Positions 12,301 to 25,705 are shown, counted from the stretch's first letter. The stretch is 64,000 nt of DNA from Eremophila alpestris peregrina (GCA_009792885.1 WMCF01000080.1:1991634-2055633); one strand, 5' to 3'. Notes: a model not told the origin generated them from the sequence alone. Made by a program: numbers and translations.

Positions 12301-14911
12301 TGAAAGAAGCAAGAGCATCATTTTTGTTGCCCACACCTTCTAAAAATCTATCACTTAGTTTAATTTCCTATTTCAAAGGCTAATGATACAACTAAGAATG
12401 TAAATTGAGATCTACATGAATAGCAGATCCTAAATCTGAGCATAACTAAACAAGGACTGGTTTTAGGTTGGTGTCCCACATGTTGCATCCAGCTTTCCTA
12501 ACTTTCGAAAACATAATTGTGCAAACTTATGCTGTTCCTAAATATCTTGTCTGTATTAATTGCATTTTTTAAATGGTAAAATAGAAAGTTAGTAAGACTG
12601 AAAATACAGTATTACTGACTTGGAAAATGGTTCGGCAGCTTCAGTGGTGAAAATAAAATTCCAGCATTTCTGACTTTTGGGGGGTTTCAGTTTGTTTTGT
12701 TTGACTGACAAATAAATTTGTTTAACTTCTAAGCAGAAAACTGTATGTATGCTTTCGAGCTACAAAATAGTCTTGCTAAATGTTCAAAAATGGAAGGCAT
12801 TCAACTCTGCTGAAATCTCAATTTTCCAAGTATAATGTGTACCTTAAACAAACAAACAAAAGAACCTCATCTAAATGTAAGGGAAAAATAAAATTTCATA
12901 AATGCAACAAAAAAAGGTAAGACGGGTTCACTCACCTAATGGCAGACTAAACATTAGAAAAGAAAGCATGACAGACATTCCTGTAGTTGTACTATTTGCA
13001 GATCTCTTTACAAAGAGCTGCACTGTGTGTGCCAAGAAATCTCAGGGAGAAGTCACGACTGCTAGGGAGCTGCTGTTGAGAGTTGATAGCTTGAACCAAT
13101 TCACCTGGCAGAAATGCATTACAAAGGGGGTGTATTTCTACAGAAGAAAAATACTTGTTTTGGGAAGGTGACAATGCAAGTGAATGATGTACAAAGAGAG
13201 GTATCCAAAAGGGTTAATATTTTTCCTCAGTTTTTTAGATTAGAAGTTAAGTAGCAGAGGAATTTTTCTCTCTTCCATGAAACACATCTTGCAATCAGTG
13301 GGACATAAATCTGTGCTCAAACCTTTTGCCAAAATGTGACCTGAAAAATCTGGTTGAGCTCATTGCTGGCACCAGTTAGAGTAGATGCTGTGTCCCAAAT
13401 TTCAGTCAAGTGTCTTCCTACAAACACAGACTTCCTCTCACCAAAGTAGTAGGTGAGCATGATACAAAATCTCTGTTAATTTGACTATTCACACTCAAGC
13501 TCCTGTTACCTACTATACAAGTCCAGTACTGAACTTTATCCTTCTTTAGAAATGTTGTCATCCTTTAGAAATACTTTTAACTGATTTGCACTTGGAAAAA
13601 CTACAGGCCTAGTTATTTTTAGAAAAGCATTGCAGTATTTATTGCAAGATACCTCTCTCCCTTCTCCCTCAGCATTTACTTCTGGAATGGCAAAGGTTTA
13701 TTTATCCTTATTCTGGAAATATTATGATTTTCACAAAACTGGGAAACTGTCCACAGGAAGAGCTATTTTTCAAAATCTACTCTAGTTCTCAGCATTTTGA
13801 GGGCATGTTAACCGACAAGAGATATGCCTTTCTGAATCTGTACTAAGAATTACAAAGTCCATTTATTTATCTATATATTTAAAAGTATTTTGTCAAGATC
13901 CAATCCCAGCCTTTCCATTCAGAAATACTGCATTATCTGTGGGAATGAGATAGAGGTGTATAGCCAATTCTTGGTCTGGCAGGTTAAAGTGATACCTGCT
14001 TCATGCCCAAATTTTTTATTCTTGTTTTAACTGTCGTGAACACATGTGAAACTGAAAAAGAACAGAGCTGAAATTCCAATGAAATAATATTTCTGATCTC
14101 TTAAAATGCACTTAGAATTATTCAACAAATCAGAAGACAATTGATTTTGTTCACAGGATGTCACACTCTGTACAAGCATTACACAAAGTATTCATCAGTT
14201 TTGCTCATTCAGTTGCTTTGGAGTTTTGCAATCCCAAGAACATCAGAGATGACAGGATTCAGGATCACAAAGTTTAATCACCTCAGATGTCTGTGCCCCA
14301 TAAATGCTCCAAAAAATGTTAAAAACCAAGAAGTCTTCACAGTAAGAAAACCAGCAGTAGTAATTTGATGATACCTTGAAAGTAGAGCACCTTTGGGAAA
14401 TTAATCAACTCCTGAATACATCTTCACTTCATACTCACACTGTGGAATTTAATAAATTAATACATTTCCAAATATAAAGGAACCAAGTAAAATCTTTCTT
14501 TTCAGTTCCAGGGGATTATTTATATCTCATGTTCTCTCACTCTGAGAAAGAAATTACATAAATATTTACATGGAGTATGCCAGTACTAAAATACACTAAC
14601 AAGGAACAAATATAAATGCCAGGCAAATAAAGTGTTATATAAAAGGATGAGTTCCATCAACAATATAAAACCATCTTTCACATATAAATTCAGATTTTCC
14701 CTGGACAGGAAAAAAAAAGAAAAAAAAAAAAAAGAAGGGAAAAAAAGATATATTCTAAAAATTTTCAATATCAAGAAATTTCCTCTGTCCTTTATCCAAG
14801 ATTACATAAGAGTTTCTATCTAATTAACAAAACCAGTTTGAATATCAAATGTTCTGAGTCATTAAAACCTTCTTCAAGGAGTCAGGAGTAATCTGAAGTC
14901 ATTTCATTGCT
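9393..14911. other. Intergenic, nothing recognised except simple A/T runs
   Basis: AT-rich sequence with T-runs near 10758-10770 and 11303-11320, AAAC repeats near 12847-12861 and an A/G-rich tract at 14708-14748. Open frames are short and featureless. Confidence 0.6.
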
Positions 14912-16341
14912 AAATCACAGACTCATAGAATTGTTTGGGTTGGAAGGAACCTCAAAGATCATCTAGTCTCAACTCATCTGCTGTGGGCAAAGACCCCTTT
15001 CACTAGACCACGTTGTTCAGAGCTCCATCCAGCCTGGCCTTAAACACTTCCATGGGATGGAGCACTCACAGCTTCTCTGGGCAACCTGTCCCAGTGCCTC
15101 ACAGCCCTCATACCATAGATTTTTTCCTAACTTCTAACCTAAACCTGCTCTTTTTCAGTTTGAAGCCATTGCCCCTTATCCTGTCACTGCATGTTGTTGT
15201 GAAGAGTCTCTCTCCATCTCTCTTGTAGGCACCATTCAGGTACTGGAAGGCTGTGATTCTCTTCTTCAGGCTTTACAGTCCCAATTCTCTCATGTTTTCC
15301 TCACAGGAGAGGTTCTTCACTCCTCTGATCAGCTTAGTGGCCCTTCTCTGAAATCACTCCAATGGGTCTGTGCCTTGACATCGAATGCCTCAGAGCTGGA
15401 CAACAACTCCAGGTGGGGTCTCAGCAGAGCAGAATCCCCTCCCTCCCCTGCTGCCCACACTGCTTTGGGTGCAGCCCAGGTCATGTTTGGCTTTCTGATA
15501 TGCAAGTGCTCATTGCTGGGTCATGTCCAACCTCTCCTCCACCAGCACTCCCAAGTCCTTCTCCCCAGGGCTGCTCTCCATCTGTTCATCCCACTGATGT
15601 CAAGGCTGGCCCAACCCAGGTGCAGCACCATGCACTTCATCTTGTTAAACCTTATGAAATTTCCATGGGCCCAGTTCTTGAGGTTGTCCTGATCCCTCTG
15701 GATAGCATCCTGCCCTACTGCATCACTCAGCTTGGTGTCATCTGCAAATTCACTGAAGGAGTTTCTTTATCTCTGTCATTAATGAAGATATTAAATAACA
15801 CTGGTCTGAATTCAGACCCTTGAGGGACACCATTTGTCACTGATGTCCTTCAGGACCCTGAGCCATTGACCACTACCCTTTGGGTGTGACTGTCTAACCA
15901 CTTCCTTATGCATTTAAGAGTCCACACATCAGTTCTGTCTTTTTCTGATTTAAAGGGAAGGATGTTGTAGGGGATTGTGTTAAAGACTTTATAGAAGTCC
16001 AGATACTCCCTACTCAGCCATGCCAGTCTCTTGCCTTCCTTGCATGATTTCTTGCTTCTGGGGATTGTTAAGTGTTCCACTCTTTCATCCCTTAGGGCAC
16101 TCCATCAGGGGATCCACTGACTATATCCCAGATGACCTGGAAGCTTGTTTTGCTAAAGTTCAGGGGCCTAAATGTAGGCCCTTTTACCTGGCCCATATAC
16201 CTCAGGAGTGCAAACTCCAGGGTCACAGCAGCCTGGGCTACCTCTAGTCTTGATGTCTCTTGTGAGCTCACCTGTGTTGATGACCAATAGATCCAGTAAC
16301 ACATTCCTCTTATAGGGCTATTATGTGGATCTTTAATTATC
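14912..16341 (-). mobile_element. CR1 LINE, 1.43 kb, with internally deleted ORF2 remnant
   Basis: Read on the minus strand it runs from the end of the endonuclease domain (NVLLDLLVINTGELTRDIKT near 16300-16250, then PLNFSKTSF) through a linker ending AWLSREYL. It then jumps directly to reverse transcriptase DFYKVFNTIPYNIL at about 15999, continues to WLDSHTQRVVVNG and the FADD-box region, and ends with the 3' UTR and tail at 14912. A normal CR1 has roughly 150-200 residues between AWLNREL and DFSKAFD, so about half a kilobase is missing. Stops and frameshifts make it inactive. The 153-codon plus-strand open frame at 15362-15823 is antisense to it. Confidence 0.93.
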
Positions 16342-16985
16342 AAATCATAGAATCTTCAAGGCTGAAGGAGACTTTCAGGATCATTGAGTCCAACCATCCA
16401 CCCAGCATTGCCACAGCAACCGCTTAACCACTAAACCACGTCACCCAGTGCTAGATCCAGATCTCTCCTGAGCACCTCCAGGGATAGTGACTCCACCTCC
16501 CTGGGCAACCTATTCCAATGCCTCACAACCCTATCAATAAAAGGTACTTTCTAATATCTGATCTGAATCTCTCCTGTCTCATCTTAAGGCCATTTTCTCT
16601 GGTCCTCTCGCTGCAGGCATAGTAGAGACCAGCCCCCTCCTCACTGCACCCCCCTTTCAGGGAGTTGTGGAGAGCAATGAGGTTCCTCCTGAGCCTCCCC
16701 TTCTCCAGACTAAACAAGCCCAGATCCCTCAGCCCTTCCTCATAGGACACAATTTCTAGTCCTTTCATGAGCCTTGTTGCTTTTCTCTTCAGTATCTCAA
16801 AGTCCTCTTTAAAGTGAGGGGCCCAGAACTGAACACAGGATACAAAGTGTGGCCTCACCAGTGCTGAGTGCAGAGGGGAAGAATGACTTCCCTTCCTAAT
16901 ACATGCCAGAATGCCATTTGTCATTGTCTGTGTGGACACACAGCTGGCTTGTGTTCAGTCTGCTGTCAAACAGTACCCTCAGCTA
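16342..16985 (-). mobile_element. CR1 LINE, second copy abutting the first
   Basis: A second CR1 3' end in the same orientation starts with its tail (CAAATCATAGAATC on the plus strand) exactly where the preceding copy's 5' end stops. It includes CTCCACCTCCCTGGGCAACC, CTTCTCCAGACTAAACAAGC and GGGGCCCAGAACTGAACACA. The 5' (right) end is approximate. Confidence 0.92.
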
Positions 16986-17159
16986 TGATAAGAAAAAGGG
17001 AAAAACAGGGGATGCACAACACAATTGCTCACCACCTGCTGACAGATGGGTAACTTCCAGAGTTACTGGGTATGATGTTCTGTGACCCTTTGGTCAGTTC
17101 ACACCTTTCTCATTCAAAACATATTTATTGAGAAGAAATTAACTCTACCTTAACTGAAA

Positions 17160-17560
17160 CTAGGACATCTTCCTAGAGGAGCACTCTTCAATTCTTTTCA
17201 TATATTTCCCTGGTGTTTCCCTGTTGGCTTCTCTTAGCCATGGTGTCCCTGATTCATCTCCATAAGACTGAAGGTTTGCAGGAATGTGGCCAGTACAGTT
17301 CTGAGTCACCAGCTGAGGACCCTTGCCAGCGCCCTGTCCCTCCAGCCTTTGCCTCTCATCCCACAGCTTGTAAGGGACAAGCCTGCTATTGTCCCTTTCC
17401 CCCATCACATCTGATTTGAAGCTCTGCCAGTGAGCCCTGCTTGTTCCCAGCAGACTCTCCTCCCTTGCTGAGGAAGGTGGGTCCCACCTAAAGCCAGCAC
17501 ATCCAGCGCTGCATAGGCCTTTCCATTGTTAAAACACCACAGATTCTGGCAGTGACACCA
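17160..17560 (-). repeat. GC-richer unidentified block, possibly older repeat
   Basis: The block is clearly less AT-rich than its surroundings, and the minus strand is open in overlapping stretches (17160-17408 and 17405-17617). It lies 175 bases to the right of two CR1 copies. Its wording (GGGACAATAGCAGGCTTGTC, GCTGGTGACTCAGAACTGTA on the minus strand) feels repeat-like and could be 5' CR1 sequence or another element. I cannot identify it and see no gene structure. Confidence 0.3.
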
Positions 17561-20500
17561 GCTGCAGAGCCTTAAAATTTCAGAGGATTTAAAGGAAGAA
17601 ATGGGATGGAGGGACATAGATAGACAGTTGTTTCATAAACACAGCATATGGCTCGCATGGCATAGAGATCCCACAACGCAACAAAACTATACCAATTGCA
17701 TGCATGAGCTGGATCAACAAGACCAAGATGGTAGAGATGACTCATATTAGCAAACTCGTATCTTTAAAAAACCTTTGGTGACTTTCATAAATGGCCAAGA
17801 AAACCACAAAGCAGCTATTAGAAAGACTGAAAAACAGATGTAATCTGAAAGAAAAAATAAAATTGAAACGATTTAGTCAATCAGAGCAGACTGGGGACAT
17901 ACCTGGCATAAAGGTGCCCCCAAAACACTCCCATCTGTCTGTGGTGTGAGAAGTCCATGCTATCTAAACTGGAGTATCACAGCCATCAAGGATAGCAGAC
18001 AGTTGTATTTATCTACATGCAGCCTGTATCTGTAATACATCCAATCTGACAGCCCTGCTAAACATTTAAAAACACTTACAAACTTTTAATGGAAACATAG
18101 TTTCAGGTAACACAGCTAGTCTGGTGTAGTTCAGTTTTCCAAAGAAAAAAATGTCAATGTCTTTCAACTTAAAGCAAATATCTAATAATCCTCTTCTAGA
18201 CTGCAAGAGAATTTAAACAATGTAGAACAGCAATGAGCAATGTAGCATACAGCTCTGGGAAAAACAAACAAACAAATAAAGAAACAAACCCACCAAATAA
18301 CCACCAAAACAAATCCCAACCATACTAAATACAGAAATCTAATCCCTGAATGAAGACAACCCTTTAGGCACACTGGAACTCTGTCCAGCCTAGGTAGCTT
18401 CAGTTCTTTAAGGCCCAAAAGGTTTGAAATGCTCAAGCTAAGCCATCCACTCTTTCACTTTTACTCTGGTATGGAAAAGAAGCAAGGGAGAGAATCTCAC
18501 AGCATAATTTAGCAAGCTAAAATCTATCTGCCAAATTTTCCATTTTATGTAGATGAAACTAAGGGGGCTGGGTGCCTTTGAAAGTATCCCCTCTAATTTC
18601 TTTCTTTTGATTTAATCTTTTAGTGCGTAATCCTTTTTATATCTTATAAGTGATTACTACTCATCATTAAACTCCCAATTATCTAAGCTCAGGTAAAAGA
18701 CTGCTTTCTTTATTTCACTTCCAGAGAATATTGTAAATAATTTTACACAATGTGAAGTGCATAAAATAGTGTGTGACATACATTGTCTGAAGAATCTCAT
18801 TACTTCATACTAGCAAAAATAAAGTTTCTACACTTTGAAATGCTGTTAATATAATCCATGCAAATAAAATAAAATAAAGCAAAACACTAAAAGGATTCAA
18901 TGACTGTATTTAATTGGTTTTCCACAAACCAGGATATATTTTCAGAGGCAAGTCTTTCTTGTGGTAGCAGACTTTCTTTTGTGGATCCTTCTTCCGAGCT
19001 GCCAAAAATATTTGTCCCTTGGCAGGCAGCCAGCACTGATTTTAAGCCCATAGCAGGAGCTATTCTCTAACATGGTTGCTTTCACTGAGAGGAGCTTTCT
19101 CAGCGTTGTTCTGGTGGTTTCTGCAGCAGTCAGCGCATTCTTGGAAACATGCTCCAGCTCTAAATTAGGGATGAAATGCAGTAATACATTGCTCTAAATT
19201 TTGCACACCTGTCAGCAGCAGCGTTTGAAAGTGCTGCAAGATGATCCTCCTTCTCCAATGCCTTCCTACAATTCAAGGTCTCCTTGAAATCAGCAGCAAA
19301 TGGCATGAGGGCTAGGTACTGACTCACCCAGTCCCTCTTCTTGGTGGAATGGCTCTTTCTGCTCTCACATTGCATTCTCCTTAACAGTCTCTACAGGCAG
19401 GAATACTGGGAGGGATTTTTCTCAACCACATTAAGAAATATTTAATTTTTTTTTTTTATAGTGGAGAATACATGTGAAGCAGTAGCAGTTGAGCTGGGTA
19501 AAAGATTCTTTTGCTGGTGATTAAGAGCAAATTGAGGTAGAAAATATATTTTGCATATTTTTATTACTCTTACAATGGGCAGATTACTGCTACAACACAT
19601 AACCCAGTGATTGATAGCATCTGTTGAGAGTCATATACTCATAACTTGAGGTTTTGAGAAGAGAGATTACCAGGATTCCAATATGATTTCTTAAGCAAAT
19701 CTCCATCTTTTGGAAGGACTTCTCAGTATTTTGTTATGATTTCTCATGTTCACCTAATCACACATCACAAGCAATCACTAGGTCTTTGTGGTGCCAATAC
19801 AAGGAAGACAAGAAATTTTATAAAATACAATTTGTTAATAAGTGTAGTTGCAGCTAAAGTCAATTCTCTTACATTCTACACACTTGTACCACAAGTGTGG
19901 TTTTGTATGGCTTAGCTCTTAATCTTCTGCTTTTTTTTCTGTGAGTTACTTGATTTGAACTAAAAGCATTTAAGGTTAAGTTCCCCAGTGAGTGCACTAA
20001 GCACCGTATTATAATCAATAAGTAGATGTTGGAACACGGAGAAAAAATATCAAATTGCTCTCTTTAAGGCTTTGGGCAGGAATTTTCAGGGAACAAGATC
20101 TGAAAGTGGGATTTATCAATTCTCCTTCTGGTAAAGAAAATAACAAATCTGCAAAATCTGTTGGAGAACATCAATCTATGTTTCCCCTTTCCTTCCTCTA
20201 TTTCCACAACCACAAAACCCCCTAAACATTAAAATACCCTATTAAAGACGTCTGTCTACAATACTGCAGGAGGAAACAACAGAATGAGGCCTTCCTTCAC
20301 TTACGTTTGTCTGCAAAATTCATTTTAAAAAATGAATGAGCAACAAGGGAATGCAATTTCAAATCCACATCCACCTGACAGTTTTCTTTGGATATTAGAA
20401 AGAGCAGATAAATAGAATAATCCTATTCCATTCTTGTTTGGCTTAAAGAAACATCTTCAGCTGTGAGGGTCCTTCTGTAGCCTGTGTTTCAGGTATTTCA

Positions 20501-21539
20501 TGGCAAGCAGTTAAACACACTGAACTATCTTTAAGATTGTTTGTTGTCCTACAACTTGCCCAATTATATTAAAAATTACTGTTAAAACGACAAATGTATC
20601 CTTCCTTTTGACTGTTCTGGAGAGTGCAGACCTAACTTTTTGCATCATTTGGATATGCAGATGCTTGTTTGTATATTTTTCAATACTCCTTTCAGCAATG
20701 TATTTATAAGAGAAAAAGCATTTTTTATTATCAACTTTCCCACAGGAGCTGTGCATCACATTTGCTCTGTTTCCAAAGAAATCAAAGCTCATACTCAGCT
20801 TTCTAACATTTTTAATTCTGGGAAGATGAAAACATGTTGGGTTATGTTTATTTTGTCTAGTTTGGGATTTTTGATGGTTCACATTGGAATTCAAAGAAGG
20901 CACTTTTCAAAACCATGTTCATACCTGAGGCACTAGTTGCAAAGATATACAAACAAAGGTTTTAAAAGGTGCAATTACAAAGCCTAACTGTATGCCCCAC
21001 TCTAAGCTCTAAACATGAGGCTTTGTCCCAAAGCAAATACACATAGAAGGAAAAGGTCATTTGCCCCAGTGAGACCAGATAAAAACCAAAAGACTGTCCC
21101 TTCAAGAAAAATACATCATCCTTTATCACTCTGAATGGTTGCATTATTCCTCTGCTGCTTTTGTGCTTCAGCTGAGCAAGTTAAGTTATTAAACAGAATT
21201 GCACTTCACAAAAGGATATCAAATGAATTGTATCATAATGAGTGAACATCTACTGTATTGTTATACAAAGACACCTTTTATATATTATGTAAAAGAATCC
21301 AGCTTGAGAGATCTAGTAGTTTTTCATTTCAAAAGTGTTTTGTAGAGAACAGTTATAGTGTCTTCAGTATTAAATACTAGATGTTTTGAAAACTGTAAGG
21401 TTGGGAAAGGCCAAGCAGATGTAAGTACATCACCAGTCACTAGGGCAGCGCTGATCTTACCATTTCAGCAATGACAAGCAGCAAGAACAAATTTCAACCC
21501 TGTTTTGCTATTCAGCAGCATAAGTGCTTTGCTTGGGAT
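17561..21539. other. Intergenic, nothing recognised
   Basis: AT-rich sequence with an AAAC/AAAT-rich stretch at about 18258-18295 and a T-run near 19447-19457. Frames of up to 130 codons (20511-20903, minus) have no domain features. Confidence 0.6.
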
Positions 21540-21676
21540 GAATCTCAGGCACAAGGGTGTGACTCTTGGGGATGGTGCTGTGCAGGGTGAGAAGCTGGAC
21601 TCAATGATCCTTGTGGGTCCCTTCCAACTCAGCTCATTCCATGATTCTGTGATTTTGTGATTCTGAGGTTCTGTAA
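21540..21676 (+). mobile_element. CR1 LINE, short 3' tail
   Basis: A plus-strand CR1 tail contains CAGGCACAAGGGTGTGACTC, TTGGGGATGGTGCTGTGCAG and GACTCAATGATCCTTGTGGG, then ATTCCATGATTCTGTGATTT. It is a very short 5'-truncated insertion. Confidence 0.9.
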
Positions 21677-24596
21677 AATGACAGTGCAGTGTCAGGACTC
21701 TGAGAGGCTACACAGAGGTCATACCAGTGTCTTGGGCAGACCTGCACAGTTATGCTCACCATCCTATTTCACACGTAGTGGCCTATACTGCTGACTGATT
21801 TTATTCAGGAAAACTGATGCCCTGTGGAAAATTAGGAAAAGCAAAGTGGAACAAAAACCATTCCTTTTCAGGAGGAAGTACCATTCCCACCAGTAGATTG
21901 CAAAAATAAAGTTCCCTGCAGCAAAGAGAGAGGCAGGTTAAAATTGATTGCATCTTTTAAAAAGATATGACCATTTTCAGGGTTTTATTGCTTCTTCTCA
22001 GAACAAAGGGGCATCACATCTTTGGCTGTTGGACACATGCTCAAGCTAATGATTAAGCCACCCATATGCATTTTGTACCAGCTTGGTTCCAAATTTTGAT
22101 GTCTATCAAAATTTAAGATGCTTATACAAAAGAAAATATTTTACCTTAATCACTTAAATGGCAATATCTTGTGACCTAGTGATGCTTCAGTGGCAAAAAA
22201 AAAAAAAAAAAGAAAGCCAAACCTGTAGTTTGGGGTATATGGTATCTCCAAGTGAAACTGAGAGCTTTTTTTCTTGTTTAAGTTAAAATATTTGCTAATG
22301 TGTATCATTCTCTTGTAGTTTATCTGTATGCAACCAAAAGGACCATTGGATAGGTGAAACACTTAAATAGGCTAACCACTTTTGTACAGATCATAGTGAT
22401 TTAACAACTGCAAGAAATACAATTCTCTTCAGAGGAATAATCTTTTATTTACTGACAGCTAAATACACTTTTTAAAAAACTTATAAATATTTTTTTTATC
22501 TTACCATGATAAAAAGTTTTACTGCAAACATTAACATACCTAGTCACCACACATTATTTATAACAGAGGAAGAGTTTTAAATACTTTTATATAAACAATC
22601 TTAGGTTTTCCTAAAAGGTTGTTTAAAACTCTTTAATGACAGGGGACCTTGGAAAAACACCGTTTCTAGCAAATCCCCATGTTTTCCTTTAGTTTTTGCA
22701 CAATATTTATCCTGATGACACCATTTTTGTCTCAAATCCCTATATAAACAATGTCTGTAATAAAAGCAAATATATTTTTATCAGTCCTGTATAAAGAAGG
22801 TATTGAAATAGAAATGCAAATGTACTGGTGTAAAGTAATGGAAACATCTTATCAAACACCTTCAACCACCTCCACTCACATAAAATGCCACATTTATCAT
22901 AACTGACAGGACAGAAAATGTACAGGATTCCAAATATTAAACAACCAGATTTCCATAACTACAACCACCTGTTGTTATAACTGATGAGCAAGGATGCACT
23001 CAGAAGGGAGAAAGTTAGACACTTGCTCTGTGCCCCCTATTTACATAACAAAGTCTGGAGAAGGCTTTCAACTGCAATGCAGTCTTTTGTCAGAGTTCAC
23101 CCATCCAGAATCTGGGTTCAGAAAAGGAGAAATGAGACTTCAGTTGTGATAATCTATTCATTAGCAAGATGTTTAGAGGCTCAGAGTAAGCTTACTATTT
23201 AAAAAATCGGGTCTGTCTGGGAAAATTCTACAAACCCCCAACATAAAACAAAGTCCTCATAAGGGACTCACAAGTCCAAGAGCAACATCACAGTGCTCAG
23301 CAAACACCAACTGGCAGTCATCATGATATCCCCCTGCAGGTACCTCATTTTATATAGGATTCCACATAGTGAGACACAACATGCAAGCATTCTGGGTTTT
23401 GGAATATCTACAGGTGTGTCAGGCTTTCACACTAGACTGTGTTTTGATCTCAAATTTCCTGAAGCAGCAGTGTTAACAAATATGTTTTTGTCCTTTATGC
23501 AATCTTAATAATAATATTAATATTAATATTATTAAGTAGGTTACAAGTGAATCCCTACGTAAAATATAAAATATGAAATATAAAATATAAAAACATAGCT
23601 AGACTCCCACTTCCAATCCACAGATAACAAAATGTCTCCCAGAGAAGCATGCTTACCAGCTATGTTTTAAGCAATAAAAGCTAAGTTAGAGCAGCATCAT
23701 ACAATAATACAAAAATTTCCATAGATATCAATGGATCACATTGTCAAAATATTGGACTGGGAGCCACTGTGGAAAAACAAATCTGCTACTTATTAAGGAA
23801 AAGACGAAATATGATTTACATCTGAGTCTAATATCCAATACTCAAAACGAAGTCAGTGTTGTAGGCATACGTAATGCAAAAGAAAACAGGCTCTTAAAAT
23901 CTTCTAGCTTGGCCAGAAAAGGACTTTAGGAGTTGATATTATACCTCCTAACCCCAAAGACAACAAAAAAGAATGCCAGACTCTCCACAATTAATTAATA
24001 TTTATTAAAAATATTAACTGTAAAATAGATTAAAAATTAGCAATTTGTTCAGAGGAAACTTTGGGCCCACAGTTCAGTCTACATCTCTAGAATCTGGAAC
24101 AAGGACACAATTTTATTTATGTTCCAGAAGTGCACAAAGATCTCAGAGAGGCTCAGTCACTGCACACACAGAAAAGAAGGCAGTCCTGTACCAAATAGGC
24201 TGCAACCAAGGAAACAAGATAGAAGACACAGACAACCAGCTATGTATCCAATGGCTAGGGTGAATAGCCTGCAATATTGGCAACAGCTAATACACAAGCG
24301 TTTCCTCTGAGTCCAGAAGAGCAGGGGACTGAACATGAGCTCCCCACTTCACCTGCAGCTATGCCCAAGGTATTCATGCAGGAAGGGAGCTCATCATTTT
24401 AGCAGAAGCAGAGTTCTGAGTCATGAGAGAGTTTCCAGATAAAATTAATCTGAAATGTACATCTCAGTTTGAAAAGTTATCAATTATCTTAGATTTACCA
24501 TGAATAAACATATTTTTGGTGAACTTTTGGGTTGTTTGGAGGTTTTATTTTTTTATTTTAGTCTTTTTTCAGATTTTAACTGTCCATAATTAATAA
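21677..24596. other. Intergenic, nothing recognised except simple repeats
   Basis: AT-rich sequence containing a 17-A run at 22195-22211 and the AT palindrome listed separately. Confidence 0.6.
23510..23533. repeat. 24-bp perfect AT palindrome
   Basis: AATAATATTAATATTAATAT followed by TATT is its own reverse complement. It is followed by a short TAAAATATAAAATATGAAATA simple repeat at about 23561-23592. Confidence 0.9.
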
Positions 24597-25022
24597 TCAG
24601 AGATCTCATGGGTTGCAAGGGACCCTTGAGGTTCTCCAACTTCAACTCTTGACTCCTCATACGATAACCAAAAAGTTAAACCTTGTATCTAAGAGTGTTG
24701 TCCAAAAACATAATGAAAACTTACATGCTTGGGGCAATGACAACTTCCTTAGGGAGCTTGCTCTCAGTGCTCAACCACCCTCCCAGTGAAAAACTGTTTC
24801 CTAATATCCAGTCTGAACTTCCCTTGATGAGATTCAAGCCATTTCTTTGCATCCTGTCATCATACAGCAGGGAGCAGATCAGTCCCTACCACACTACTTC
24901 CCAAGCAGAAGGAGAAGTTGTGACAACACTGAGATCATTCCTCAGTATCCTCTTCTAGTATCCTCAGCCACTCCTCCTAAGTCATGCCCTTTCACCCTCT
25001 TTGGTACTCTTCTTTGGACACA
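24597..25022 (-). mobile_element. CR1 LINE, old copy
   Basis: On the plus strand it shows the reverse complement of a CR1 3' region: AAGGGACCCTTGAGGTTCTC, CCACCCTCCCAGTGAAAAAC, TCCTCAGCCACTCCTCCTAA, and a final CTTCTTTGGACAC. Divergence is high, so this is an older subfamily than the copies at 5063 and 14912. Confidence 0.82.
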
Positions 25023-25603
25023 AAACCTCCCATTAATCAAGCAAGCAAAAGACCAATAGCAGAAAAACAGTGATTCATCCAGTTAGGCTACTAAATGGGA
25101 CTGTGTAGCAGCCACACACTGGGACTGAGCAGGTCAAACAGTTAATCTGGAGCAAAAATGCTTTTTTTTTTTTTTCCTCAGTGATATCTCGCCACAAACC
25201 AACAACAAGCACCAAGCAGAGATGCAGCATAAAAGGCAGAAAAATTCAATATTTTCCTTTAGCTTCAAACCCATATCTTCTGAACAAATTTAGTAACATT
25301 CTTAAGGAAATTAACCATCTTATACTTTGTTGTTCGATTATGCCACAGAAAGAAAAAGCAATAGTGAAGAATTTCTACTTTTTGCTCAGCAGCAAGTACA
25401 GGAAAACCAGAAGTTGCCAATCTGCTAAGAGACTTTGCATAGAACAGAAAGAGCTGTCCCAGGAAGATGAAGGGCCTATAATCACATATTTTTGTGTTTT
25501 GTCATAGAAAAAATATTGTCAAAAAGCACTTTAAAAGATAAAATTCTTTTCTGAAAGATGTGTTGAGACTCATAAAAATTGTCAATTGTCATTGCCTCAT
25601 AAA

Positions 25604-25705
25604 AGTATAGAATGCTTTGGGTTGGAGCAGGTCTCAAAGATCATCCAGTTCAAACCCCCTTCCCCTAGATAGCTTCCCCTAGAGCTGCTCCATCCAGCCT
25701 GGCCT
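25604..25705 (-). mobile_element. CR1 LINE, 3' part of a split copy
   Basis: On the plus strand, GTATAGAATGCTTTGGGTTG to GCTCCATCCAGCCTGGCCT is the reverse complement of a CR1 tail. It breaks off at GGCCT. The consensus continuation (TTGAACACCTCCAGGGATGG) is found 1.08 kb further on, so the two pieces are one element. Confidence 0.88.

Noticed and set aside
15362..15823. 153-codon and overlapping 105-codon plus-strand frames
   Set aside because: Antisense to the CR1 reverse transcriptase/3' region; the coding sense is the minus strand.
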